In this document: positions 55,654 through 64,000 of the stretch, piece by piece
Layout of the letters: every line of letters starts with the position of its first letter
Position numbering within the stretch: the first letter of the stretch is position 1
Assembly: GCA_024509875.1 (NCBI GenBank)
Contig: JAMPIV010019075.1
Coordinates: 1-64,000, forward strand
Reading direction: 5' to 3'
Length of the DNA stretch: 64,000 bases
Origin: Oreohelix idahoensis
Taxonomy: Eukaryota > Mollusca > Gastropoda > Stylommatophora > Oreohelicidae
Translations under genes and position numbers: made by a program
The notes under the pieces: model-generated
Told to the model about the DNA's origin: nothing
What the model saw: the letters and a program-made list of their open reading frames with translations, nothing else
Database searches by the model: none

Positions 55654-57760
55654 GGACATCACTCTCTATTGTCGGTCTTGTTTGATATGTCAAGAAGTTA
55701 AGGTACGGGGTCCATTTCATGCGGCTCCTATTCAAGCTGCGGACATCCCGATTAGACCATTTGATAAAATGGCTATAGACATTATTGGTCCTATGCTACC
55801 ATCTGCTAGAGGGCATACGCATATTCTTACGTGCATTGATATGTGCACTCGCTGGCCTGAAGCCATCCCTCTCAAGAACACTTCATCTGCCAGTATAGCA
55901 GAGGCATTGATGTTAATCTTCTCACGCATTGGTTTTCCACGGAAAATCTTGTCGGATCATGGGGTTCAGTTCATTTCTGAATCCATGTCTCAAGTTATGA
56001 AGACATTAGGTATAGACAGATCTCTAAGTTCTATTTATCATCCGATGTCAAATGGGTTAATTGAGCGTCTAAATAGGACACTCAAGCAGTTGTTGGGTAA
56101 GATAACTCAAGACCATCCCCAAGACTGGGATCGGGTCCTACCCGCTTGTCTCTTTGCGTATCGCGAAGTACAAAATCAAGCAACGGGGTTTTCTCCATTT
56201 CAACTTGTTTTCGGCATGCAACCACGCGGTCCGATGTCGTTAATCCACGACTTATTGGTTGACGAGAATATTGAAGAGGAAACTCAATCCTCTTATGAGT
56301 ATGTGATCTCTCTGAGAAAGAGAATCATAGATGCTTGTAGACTAGCTACTGCATCATCCGAACAAGCCAAAGAAAAAGCTCGTCTATTTGCAAACAAGTA
56401 TAGACGTCTTCGCCAGCTCATACCTGGTGATGAAGCTTTTGTATTACTCCCTGCGCATAATAATCGTCTTTTAATTACCTGGAGAGGTCCTTTCAGGATC
56501 ATCTCAAGAATATCCGATGTCGACTACATCGTTGATGTTAATGGTAAACATAAAACCTTCCACATTAATATGTTGAAGGAATATTACTCACGTCCTGATT
56601 ATCTACAATCAGTGTTCCAAGCAACTGACGATCCTACACCTCCTATTCAACACTATTCTAGTTTGTCTGTCATCCAAGAAGAGGAATCTTCTTTCGATGA
56701 TGTACAACTACCAATACCAGTTGTACCACTCCATTCCACTGAGAAATGGAATGATGTTACTATCTCATCTACTCTTACTGATGATCAACGTCAGCAAGTC
56801 TCTAATATTCTACACACGTATGAGGATGTCCTCACTGACATCCCAGGTCATACGTCAGTCATCCAACATGACATTATACTGACTGACGATACACCGATTC
56901 GAGTTCGCCCATATCCTATTCCTTTACACTTTCGTGATAAGGTTGATAAGGAATTGGATGAGATGCTTCAATTAAATATAATTGAACCATCTTCATCACC
57001 ATATTCTTCTTCTATGGTAATCATTAGGAAGAAGGACAACAATATACGTCTTTGCGTAGATTACAGGAAATTAAACAAAGTTACAAAATTCGATGCGGAA
57101 CCATTACCTCTTTTAGACGACTTATTAGAGAAATTATCTCATGCCACATTCTTTTCGAAATTTGACCTTTCAAAGGGTTATTGGCAAGTGCCATTAACCC
57201 CTAAAGCAAAGCCATTCACCGCTTTCTCGACGCCACGGGGTCTTTTTCAATGGAATTTTATGCCATTCGGTCTAATGAATGCGCCAGCTACCTTTGTACG
57301 CATGATGCGCCGCATATTGTCTCATCGTCCCGATGTCATTACTTATATAGATGACATCTGTCTTTTCAGTGACTCTTGGGATGAACATATTCAGGGTTTA
57401 AAATCTTTACTTTCTACCTTACGGGATTATAACTTAACAGCGAAACCTTCAAAGGTTTTTGTCGGTTTTCATGACATCTCATTTCTTGGTCACCGTATAG
57501 GTCGCGGTTTAATGTATACAGAAGACAGTAACGTCTCTAAAATTTTAAACATCTCAGCACCTAAGACAAAAAAACAAGTGAGGTCGCTCTTAGGACTAAT
57601 ACAGTTCTATTCTAAATTCATCCCTCATTTGTCTACTATAACTGCACCTCTTTCTTCGTTACTGAAGAAAGGCACACCTAATGTAATAAAGTGGTCGCAG
57701 GATCATCAAACGGCTTTAGATTATATAAAACAATTTTTTTTTCAAATAAGCCTTTTTTAA
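55562..57760 (+). CDS. Integrase and reverse transcriptase of the Gmr1-like element
   Basis: 732 codons, in the +1 frame relative to Gag-protease. The apparent Met at 55562 is not a real start. Integrase: FYWPGVHKDITLYCRSCLIC (C-x2-C of the zinc domain), catalytic Asp in MAIDIIGP (55778), Asp in LSDHGVQF (55955) and Glu in GLIERLNR (56063), giving D-x35-E. A GPY/F-like module follows (WRGPFRIISRISDVDYIVDV). RT starts near 56850: IIEPSSSPYSSSMVIIRKKD, LCVDYRKLN, FSKFDLSKGYWQV (Asp), FNFMPFGL-like WNFMPFGLMNAPATF, and YIDDICLF (57344-57367). RT tail: FLGHRIGRGLM. It runs out at a T8 run near 57735. All catalytic residues of both enzymes are present. Confidence 0.9.
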   Translation: MRMTRNVRAIWVFSRTKSRVLSAFYWPGVHKDITLYCRSCLICQEVKVRGPFHAAPIQAADIPIRPFDKMAIDIIGPMLPSARGHTHILTCIDMCTRWPEAIPLKNTSSASIAEALMLIFSRIGFPRKILSDHGVQFISESMSQVMKTLGIDRSLSSIYHPMSNGLIERLNRTLKQLLGKITQDHPQDWDRVLPACLFAYREVQNQATGFSPFQLVFGMQPRGPMSLIHDLLVDENIEEETQSSYEYVISLRKRIIDACRLATASSEQAKEKARLFANKYRRLRQLIPGDEAFVLLPAHNNRLLITWRGPFRIISRISDVDYIVDVNGKHKTFHINMLKEYYSRPDYLQSVFQATDDPTPPIQHYSSLSVIQEEESSFDDVQLPIPVVPLHSTEKWNDVTISSTLTDDQRQQVSNILHTYEDVLTDIPGHTSVIQHDIILTDDTPIRVRPYPIPLHFRDKVDKELDEMLQLNIIEPSSSPYSSSMVIIRKKDNNIRLCVDYRKLNKVTKFDAEPLPLLDDLLEKLSHATFFSKFDLSKGYWQVPLTPKAKPFTAFSTPRGLFQWNFMPFGLMNAPATFVRMMRRILSHRPDVITYIDDICLFSDSWDEHIQGLKSLLSTLRDYNLTAKPSKVFVGFHDISFLGHRIGRGLMYTEDSNVSKILNISAPKTKKQVRSLLGLIQFYSKFIPHLSTITAPLSSLLKKGTPNVIKWSQDHQTALDYIKQFFFQISLF

Positions 57761-58209
57761 GGTTGCCTAACAAAGATCTCACCTTTGTTCTTCGCAGTGA
57801 TGCTTCTTCCTACGCTATCGCGGCAGTTTTAATGCAGGAATACGGAGGCACCTTATTTCCTGTTATGTACGTATCCAGAAAGCTTACGACGAGCGAGATG
57901 AAGTATTCCGTTCTAGATAAAGAGCTCCTCGCTCTTGTCTGGTCAATCACAAAACTGGATCGTTATCTCCTCGGATCACACTTTGTGGTGGAATCCGACC
58001 AGAAAGCTCTTACAGCACTGAACACTGGGAACGTGAAGTCATCAAAGTCAGCGCGTTACGCTATTGCGCTTCAACCGTTCCATTTTGAGATACGAGCTAT
58101 TCCTGGAGTACAGAATGTGTTTGCAGACTGTCTTTCAAGATGCCCTAGTGAACACGTCGAAATTAAACCACTTCCAGATGATGAAACGTCCTCACAGAAA
58201 CATGAATAA
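57691..58209 (+). CDS. RNase H of the Gmr1-like element
   Basis: 172 codons, shifted against RT at the T8 run near 57735. Real reading starts around KPFLRLPNKDL. Catalytic residues: LRSDASSYAIAAVL (Asp), LDKELLALVW (Glu), VESDQKAL (Asp) and NVFADCLSRC (Asp). Ends at TAA 58207-58209, about 25 codons after the last catalytic residue, with no integrase downstream. The same end is seen in the remnant at 1-1076. Confidence 0.9.
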   Translation: MVAGSSNGFRLYKTIFFSNKPFLRLPNKDLTFVLRSDASSYAIAAVLMQEYGGTLFPVMYVSRKLTTSEMKYSVLDKELLALVWSITKLDRYLLGSHFVVESDQKALTALNTGNVKSSKSARYAIALQPFHFEIRAIPGVQNVFADCLSRCPSEHVEIKPLPDDETSSQKHE

Positions 58210-59203
58210 CTTTGTACATGGTCACTGATTATACATCTGTGGAGACTATGTGTAGTTCTGCAGTATTCGTATATATATAACTTTCAGAATATACTTACGT
58301 ATGGATTATAACATTATTTCTTGTGGAGTAACGTTTTGTTAGAACGGGAACAGTGATATTAAAGTAACATTTTTTTTTTAGTATGGAAACATTGGTAAGA
58401 GTGACAAATAGACATTCACTATTGTTATGGAACAGATTACACTACATATCGTGTTCGTAAACTTATTTCAGGCATGGTACATTTAGAACATATTCTTGTC
58501 GATTTAACTAGTCCTAAAAGAATATTAACAATGAGTGAAATTGAAATCACTTAGAATAAATTAGTAATTAGTTATTTGTTCATAAATTAAGTACTATTAA
58601 GTAGAATAATTCAATTTAATCTATTTGATTGATTATAAATCACACATCTACTAATTTTATTAGTGTTTCGCAATACGTGTATTCACGTATCCCACTACAT
58701 GATATCTCACTTTTAGATAACTATTCAAACTTACTAATGTTAGGAAATAGTAAGTGCGTTGCTTCTTAAAGTGTTTAATTATGCTTTGTTTCATTTTGCA
58801 TGTTATATTTTAAAATTTTCTGTTTTATTGATTCTTTTATCATTGATCATCATCAGTGTTGCTGTTCATTTTCATTTTTGAAATCATATGTTTCAAATTT
58901 CTTTTAAAACAATTTTGTTGAATTTTATTATCATTTTTTTTTTATGGTTTATTTCATTTTCATTTTCAACTTCTTTTTACTTCGAATATTACCACATCGT
59001 TCCAAAGTAGGTCGATGGTGGATGTGTGCTTTAATGCATACTATCATTTAGTTATATTGTTTTCATTTAATATTCTTTTCTTAATATGATATAATTTTAT
59101 GCATGTCATAAATCTTGTTGTAGTTTTGACTCACCTCTCTCGAGTAATTAGTTCGAAAAAAATTAATAGAATTAATTTTTTTAAGGGGAGGTAATAAGGG
59201 AGC
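58210..59203 (+). other. 3' non-coding region and polypurine tract
   Basis: About 1 kb of AT-rich sequence without ORFs, so no envelope gene. It ends with a purine-rich tract AAGGGGAGGTAATAAGGGAG at 59183-59202, directly before the 3' LTR, suitable as plus-strand primer. Confidence 0.8.
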
Positions 59204-59800
59204 TGTTACGTACATTTATTACCTACGGGGGTAGTCTTCGGTCCTGCCAAATGTACGCACCAGTTTTATATAGTTATATTATTTGTGCGTTCGATTGATT
59301 CACGCACTGACGTGCACAATGCTGTGTGAGTTGCTTTGGACGCACGTGTAACCTAGTTGAGTAGATTGTGACGTCATGATAGGGGCAGTTCGGACGAATT
59401 TATGTCCGTAGTGTTATTCTTTGATTCCTGGCAAATTTGAAGAAGCCATCAGTTGTATTCGTATCTATTGGTCTTCATGGCGAAGCCAATAGTGGATGTA
59501 TGAAGTAAGTGTCGCCCCATTTCTTATGGCAAGTTTAATTATGTAAATTTAAAGTATCAGGCCGCTCCTATTAATGGTCTAGCGGGAATTCATCGGAGAT
59601 GACATTCCTAGAATTGGACACACGGAGTCGATAGCCTTTGGAATCTTTTGTAGAGGGAGAATCCATATGTGGAATCAAGTTAATGAATATATATATATAT
59701 GCTTCACATGTTTAATATGCCGTTTTACCTATGCCAAAGTCGTGGTATGGATACTTCAATTTACCTCTTCACTGAACTTAACGATAAAATGGAGTCAACA
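59204..59800 (+). repeat. 3' LTR (597 bp, internally deleted)
   Basis: Matches the 5' LTR from TGTTACG to GTGGTATGGATAC (about 59754), then jumps to TTCAATTTACCTCTTCACTG and ends GGAGTCAACA. A ~497-bp segment present in the 5' LTR is absent. CRE TGACGTCA at 59369-59376. Followed by the ACCAC duplication. Confidence 0.92.
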
Positions 59801-59805
59801 ACCAC

Positions 59806-60005
59806 CCAACAGCTATGGAACACATGCAAATTCTTCAGCTTGGCATTAGAGGCGACAGACCGAAGAGCTTAGCAGAATTAGTTAAACAACAACAAAAATG
59901 GGGGCTACTCAACACAATCAGACAAAAATAATACAGGTTGGCATAGCAATTAAAGAAACAAGCCTCAGCATATTCAACCTATATGGCATCCAGACAAAGA
60001 CTTAT
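59806..60005 (+). mobile_element. LINE-H relic, right part
   Basis: Continues the LINE-H reading frame across the Gypsy insertion: YDTT before the insertion and TQQLWNTCKFFSLALEATDR after it, then a stop near 59872. Followed by about 130 bp of LINE 3' sequence. Confidence 0.65.
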
Positions 60006-60009
60006 CACT

Positions 60010-61130
60010 TCATTCATTCATCATTCATTCATCACTCTTCAACTCCCCAAGGAGCACAGGCCTTCAATAAAGTAATGCCAAGTCTTCCTGTCCTGTGCCA
60101 TCAGCCCAAGGTCTGTCCACGTAAAGGTAAAGGTAAAGGAACCCTTTACACGCCCATTGAGGCATATTGGGAATATGGTGTTAGGCCCATATTATCTTGA
60201 CCGTCGGCACACGAGGGGTGATGTGGTCGGCATCACGCCGGCCGCCTTAACCTTCCCAGAGTTGCTCTGGTACCCATTTGGGGCTGGGTCGACCCAGGAG
60301 CCGTTTGTGGCCTAAAAAATTCCCGCCTCATCTGGGGATTGAACCATAGACTACTGCGCTAGGAAGCCAGTGCACTAACCACTATGCTACAGCGGCTCCT
60401 ATTCTGTCCACGTCTACTTCATCCTATTCATATCGGTCTCCAGTTCTCTTCTCTGTGTGTTCTTTAGTCTTCCTCTACCTTTCTTGCCATGGGGATTCCA
60501 GAACAAGGACTGCCTGGTAATCCTATCAACATTCCTTAATGTGTGACCTATCCGTCTCCAGCGCTTTCTTCTCATCTCTTTTTCACTGGCACTTGTCTGG
60601 TTATCATCAGTTCCAAATTAGTGATCTTGTCATACCCCTTCAATCTTTCTATTCCATGCAAGCATCCCTTTATGAAAGGCTGTAGCTTTTTGGTTGTTGT
60701 TTTTGTTGTTCTCTATGTTTCGGAGCCATACAATAAGACTGACTTGAAGTTTGAATAGAAAATTCTGATTTTGTGTTGGACCTGATTTGTTTTGATTTCC
60801 ATATATTTTCCAATGCAATGAAAGCTCCTCTTGCCTTTTGTGTTCTTATTTTGATATCACTGTTTGTCCTTCCAAATGTGTCTATACTGCAGCCAAGGTA
60901 TATGTATTTTCTACATCTTGTTATGGTGTTTCTTCCCGAAAATCTTGTTATCGCTTCCTGCATTTATTGTCATTATTTTTGTTTCCCCTCTATTTATTTT
61001 CAGACTCACTTGCTACGATCTCTCATAAAGTATTTTCATGTTGTCCTGCATATGATTGCAGTTATGGGACAGAAGTGCCAGGTCATCGGCAAAATCTAGA
61101 TCATCATGCTGTTTAGTCAAGAGTCAACTG
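60010..61130 (-). mobile_element. LINE-B 3' copy, split by SINE-5
   Basis: Minus strand, with a TGATGAATGAATGA-type tail at about 60010-60042. Frame 60670-60963 reads CSIDTFGRTNSDIKIRTQKA and ARGAFIALENIWKS, which match LINE-B. The right end near 61125 falls just before the FADD region. Several frameshifts. Confidence 0.8.
60123..60402 (-). mobile_element. SINE-5 copy in LINE-B
   Basis: 280 bp, reversed, flanked by TCTGTCCACGT (60112-60122 and 60403-60413). Starts AAAGGTAAAGGTAAAGG (tail) and carries GGATTGAACC (box B reversed). Close to the copy at 43942-44220. Confidence 0.93.
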
Positions 61131-61383
61131 GATTACGTTTGTTTCTGTTGGCTGAGTACACCTTATCGCTTGCAAGTGTGAAAATAAGTGCCTCAACTGC
61201 ATAACTGTTGGTGATTTCAACCAGGGCTTTGGAGCGCATATAAATATATACCACATATTAATCAGTACTGATAACATTATTAAAGCATGAAATTTTGCAC
61301 ACTTCAAATATGGCATGTGCCAATTGTGTGCACCAAATTGCACCGCAACCGGCCAAATAATACGGCTGCGCTAAACCGTTGAA

Positions 61384-62445
61384 ATGGAGCGTGTTAGCAA
61401 CATGCGTTATAAACAGCGAATTGTGACAGAATTTCTCGTTGCAGAGAAGGAAACTCTTGTGAATATTCACAAGCGTCTATGTGATGTGTATGGAAGTTTT
61501 GCAGTCGACAGGAGTACAGTCAGTCGCTGGGTTCAGAGAATCAAAGAATCAGGAAGTGGAGATACGGAGCTGCTTGATCGGCCGCGCTGTGGATGTCCTG
61601 CCACAGCCACCAACGCAGAAATGTTGAAATGCGCTGAGGGCATTATTCTTACTGATAGGCGAATCACTACTCAACAATTGGCCTTACAGCTGTCAGTCAG
61701 CATTGGTAGTGCAAATGCAGTTATAAAAACTCTCGGATTTTCTGAGGTTTGCGCAAGATGGGTTCCTCGAAGTCTCACAAATGACCACCGATTGCAAAGG
61801 AAAGCAATTTCTTCTGAATTGTTGGAGCGTTTCAATGCTGATGGAGAGAACTTTTTGGCTAAGATCGTTACAAATGACGAAACCTGGGCACATCATTTTG
61901 AACCTGAGACAAAAAGACAGTCAATGGAGTGGCATCATCCGCAATCACTAAAAAGAAAGAAATTCAAGACAATTCCTTCAGCTGGAAAGGTCATGATCAC
62001 TGTCTTTTGGGACATTGAAGGTGTGATTCTTGTGGACATTATGCTAAGAGGAGAGACAATCAATTCGCAAGCTTACATTAAGACATTGAAAAACTCAATC
62101 AACGTTTTCGCAGAGTTGGCCGCACAAGAATCCAGCAGACCTGCTTCTCCTTCACGACAATGCGCGCCCTCACACAAGTCTAGCAACATGGGAAGCAATC
62201 ACCAAATTGGGTTGGACTGTACTACCCCATCCACCCTATAGTCCCGATTGGCTCCCTCTGATTTTCATCTATTTGGTCCACTTAAAGATGCACTCCATGG
62301 GACAAGGTTTGAAGATGATGAAGGAGTGATTCATGCAGTGAAGAAATGGCTACATGATCAAGACAAAATCTGGTACGGGCTAGAAATACACGCACTTGTT
62401 TCGCGCTGGCATAACGCCGTACAAGTTGATGGGGATTATGAATAA
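61384..62445 (+). pseudogene. Mariner transposase, frameshifted
   Basis: The frame 61384-62241 begins MERVSNMRYKQRIVTEFLVA, with a helix-turn-helix head (VDRSTVSRWVQRIK) and LDRPRCGCPATAT linker. The first catalytic Asp is in IVTNDETWAHHFEPETKRQS. After a frameshift near 62140, [12 protein letters not shown] (second Asp) and LPHPPYSPD (third Asp) read in another frame, and after a second shift near 62245 comes [20 protein letters not shown]34D spacing fits mariner. Stop near 62443. Two frameshifts make it inactive. All three Asp codons survive. Confidence 0.88.
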
Positions 62446-62519
62446 TACCGATGTTTACATGACATATCCATGTATACTGTGTATAAATTTCATGCTTTTT
62501 GAATAAACAGCTCCTGAGA

Positions 62520-62556
62520 AAAATGATGTGGTGCATTACTTTCTGAACGCCCCTCG
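62520..62556 (+). repeat. Mariner right terminal inverted repeat
   Basis: TGGTGCATTACTTTCTGAAC followed by GCCCCTCG, then TATA. Reading inward it begins CGAGGGGCGTTCAGAAAG, typical of mariner ends, with a TA outside. No matching left repeat was found between 61130 and 61384. Confidence 0.7.
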
Positions 62557-62579
62557 TATATTTTAAATTATATTGCAGA

Positions 62580-63050
62580 AGCAAATTTCCGTTGATGGAA
62601 TTCACATTGAACATGTTTCTGTCTTTCGTCCAGTAACTTTCCTTCAATGAAAAAAGCCTGTCCACATTTGCATACTGACCTGACACCACAAACAAATACT
62701 GCACGATCATTAAAAGTTCAGAATGAAATTCAACATTTACTGATTGTTTTTAAAATTTGGTTTGCTTCCCATGTGCCAGCAACTGCATGAATCCTTCAAA
62801 ACTGATGTTACTTTCAATAAATACTGTCAGGTTGTTAAGTTGATCAAAGCAATTGCATCGTCAAATGCAACATCTTTATCAATTATATATTGTCCAGAAG
62901 CTCGCACATCTACACATGTTGGTACTTCATGGAAGCTCATCCATGAAAAATATGTGAAATCTTCTAATGGTTTCATTAAAATCTCTAAGTCTTCTAAACA
63001 ACTGATGTACATGCATTTATTATCCTCATGAAACTTGTCACACAAACTAG
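62580..63050 (-). pseudogene. Possible hAT-type transposase relic
   Basis: Minus frame 62827-63045 reads LEILMKPLEDFTYFSWMSFH, EVPTCVDVRASGQYIIDKD and VAFDDAIALI. The arrangement 'F-x-W-M/I-x-x-x-x-V-P-x-W/C-x-x-V' followed by an acidic 'D-x-x-F/A-D-D/E' block resembles hAT-type (SCAND3/ZNF862-like) transposases. Only ~70 codons, no catalytic motif, no TIRs. Confidence 0.35.
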
Positions 63051-63575
63051 CAAGTCCACCCCTTCATTTTTCAACAATCTTCTAGGGCACAGACTCTTGA
63101 CACAAGTGCTGCTTACCAATGTCTATCACAGATTTAACAGTTTTGCACTTCAACAACCGAACTCTATACCTTTGCAATTTGTTCAATATTTGCTTGAAAA
63201 ATACCCCTTAAAGAATATACTTGCATAAGATATTCTTTGAAGAGGGGAAAACTCTGGACAAATTGCACTTTTGAAAAAAGCCGCCCGGATGCCCAACTTT
63301 AAAGTGAAAAAGAGGACGAATCTAGGGAAAAGAGGACAGCTGGTCACCCCAGTACACCCTCCAAACAACTAACCTGCAGGTGTTTGGTTAACAAGCAGGA
63401 TGTGACCAAGAAAACAAGCATTAAACAAGGAATATGTTCCTCAGAAACAAAAACTATTGCCCCAATGGAACTACAGATGAGCTGAATGGAACAGATATGT
63501 AGTGCTGACAGAAACTAATTTCTATTAATACATGAAAAACATGATAAAAACTGTGGCTGAAAGTTTCAACAAGGT
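63051..63575. other. Non-coding, nothing recognised
   Basis: Minus-strand frame 63183-63368 has no motif I can name. No repeat pair seen. Confidence 0.3.
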
Positions 63576-63579
63576 GCTA

Positions 63580-63770
63580 CAGGTCCGTAACCCAGAATCC
63601 GAACACCAAAATATTCCGAAAATCAAAAGTTTTTTCGGCCGACTTTTGGCCAATTTCAAACTAATTTTTGGGTGACTTGCGCTACTTTGGGTGGTATCCG
63701 AAAACCTGAACATTCTGATTTCTATAACACGGTCGTCCTCGACCATTTTGGATTCTGGGTTATGGACCTG
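63580..63770. mobile_element. pogo/Tc1-like MITE
   Basis: 191 bp with inverted ends CAGGTCCGTAACCCAGAATC and, reversed from the right, CAGGTCCATAACCCAGAATC (one mismatch over ~21 bp). Flanked by TA on both sides (63578-63579 and 63771-63772). TA target sites and CAG-starting ends fit pogo/Tigger-type elements. No coding capacity. Confidence 0.8.
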
Positions 63771-64000
63771 TACTACAAGCAGCTGGTGAGTATATTTGTC
63801 AAGGGGCAAGGAGCGGTCATTAACCGTATTGGACTGAAAAACTGCAACAGCGTAAGGATGAAATAACAACTGCCAGAAACATAGCAGAGAGAATACAAAC
63901 AAATGAAGCTATATCTCACTTAAAGTCACATCTGCAAAATACAGAACATTAAACCAGATGAAAAGAAACTGCTGCAATGAAAAAACAGAAAACCTGAATA

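Larger units (their letters stand above)
49889..59800 (+). mobile_element. Gmr1-like Ty3/Gypsy LTR retrotransposon (PR-IN-RT-RH order)
   Basis: Complete element flanked by the 5-bp duplication ACCAC (49884-49888 and 59801-59805). LTRs start TGTTACG and end GTCAACA (TG...CA, with TGTT/AACA inverted ends). Order: 5' LTR, leader, Gag, protease, integrase, RT, RNase H, ~1-kb non-coding, polypurine tract, 3' LTR. There is no env-like ORF. A LINE-C fragment (52050-53010) sits in the leader. The integrase lies before RT as in copia, while the sequences are Gypsy-like, as reported for the Gmr1 group. LTRs differ at only about four places over ~550 aligned bases, so the insertion is recent. It disrupts the LINE-H relic. 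Confidence 0.93.

Noticed and set aside
53038..58209. Endogenous retrovirus
   Set aside because: No envelope-like ORF between RNase H and the 3' LTR; the domain content is that of an LTR retrotransposon.
46400..64000. CSTF2 first exon (RNP2 box, initiator Met)
   Set aside because: Scanned on the minus strand for the FVGNIPY-type RNP2 region; no convincing match with splice sites was found.

Overview
This is nuclear DNA of an animal, most likely a lophotrochozoan and probably a mollusc. Short exons of a conserved host gene sit in very long introns packed with retroelements. An 18S rRNA fragment carries lophotrochozoan-like variable positions, and several LINE RNase H/C-terminal blocks resemble those common in molluscs. 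The species cannot be fixed from the sequence.

The only host protein gene I can support is CSTF2 (CstF-64), on the minus strand. Nine exons in one consistent reading frame run from 46390 (RNP1 half of the RRM) through the hinge (42238-39470) and a Gly/Met/Pro-rich linker (37803-31562) to the C-terminal helical domain and stop (25853-24400). The first exon(s) lie outside the window or were not recognised. Everything else is mobile or repetitive.

Layout: 1-1076 is the 3' end of a broken Ty3/Gypsy pol. 3040-4540 is a LINE relic carrying two nested SINE insertions, one of them a tandem multimer. 6830-10073 is a full-length RTE-like LINE (called LINE-C here). 11626-16845 is a full-length LINE with endonuclease, RT and RNase H (LINE-D). 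17600-23960 holds mariner and LINE relics. 24400-46390 is CSTF2 with its intronic LINEs, SINEs, a piggyBac-like MITE, an 18S rRNA fragment and three tandem arrays. 46685-48268 is a LINE-B copy. 49889-59800 is a nearly complete LTR retrotransposon. 60000-63770 holds a LINE-B/SINE nest, a mariner, a possible hAT relic and a pogo-like MITE.

The most notable item is the LTR retrotransposon at 49889-59800, flanked by the 5-bp target duplication ACCAC. Its pol domains run protease, integrase, RT, RNase H, so the integrase precedes RT as in Ty1/copia, while RT and integrase sequences are Ty3/Gypsy-like. This is the architecture of the Gmr1-like group. The coding region is interrupted only by two frameshifts, each at a T-run, plus one LINE-C insertion in the 5' leader.

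Many insertions keep recognisable target-site duplications, so the nesting order can be read directly: LINE-H, then Gypsy into LINE-H, then LINE-C into Gypsy; LINE-B, then LINE-A into LINE-B; LINE-B, then tRNA-SINE into LINE-B; old Gypsy, then LINE-A into it; LINE-F, then SINE-1 and a tandem SINE into it. Family labels (LINE-A to LINE-I, SINE-1 to SINE-5) are local names used only in this annotation.
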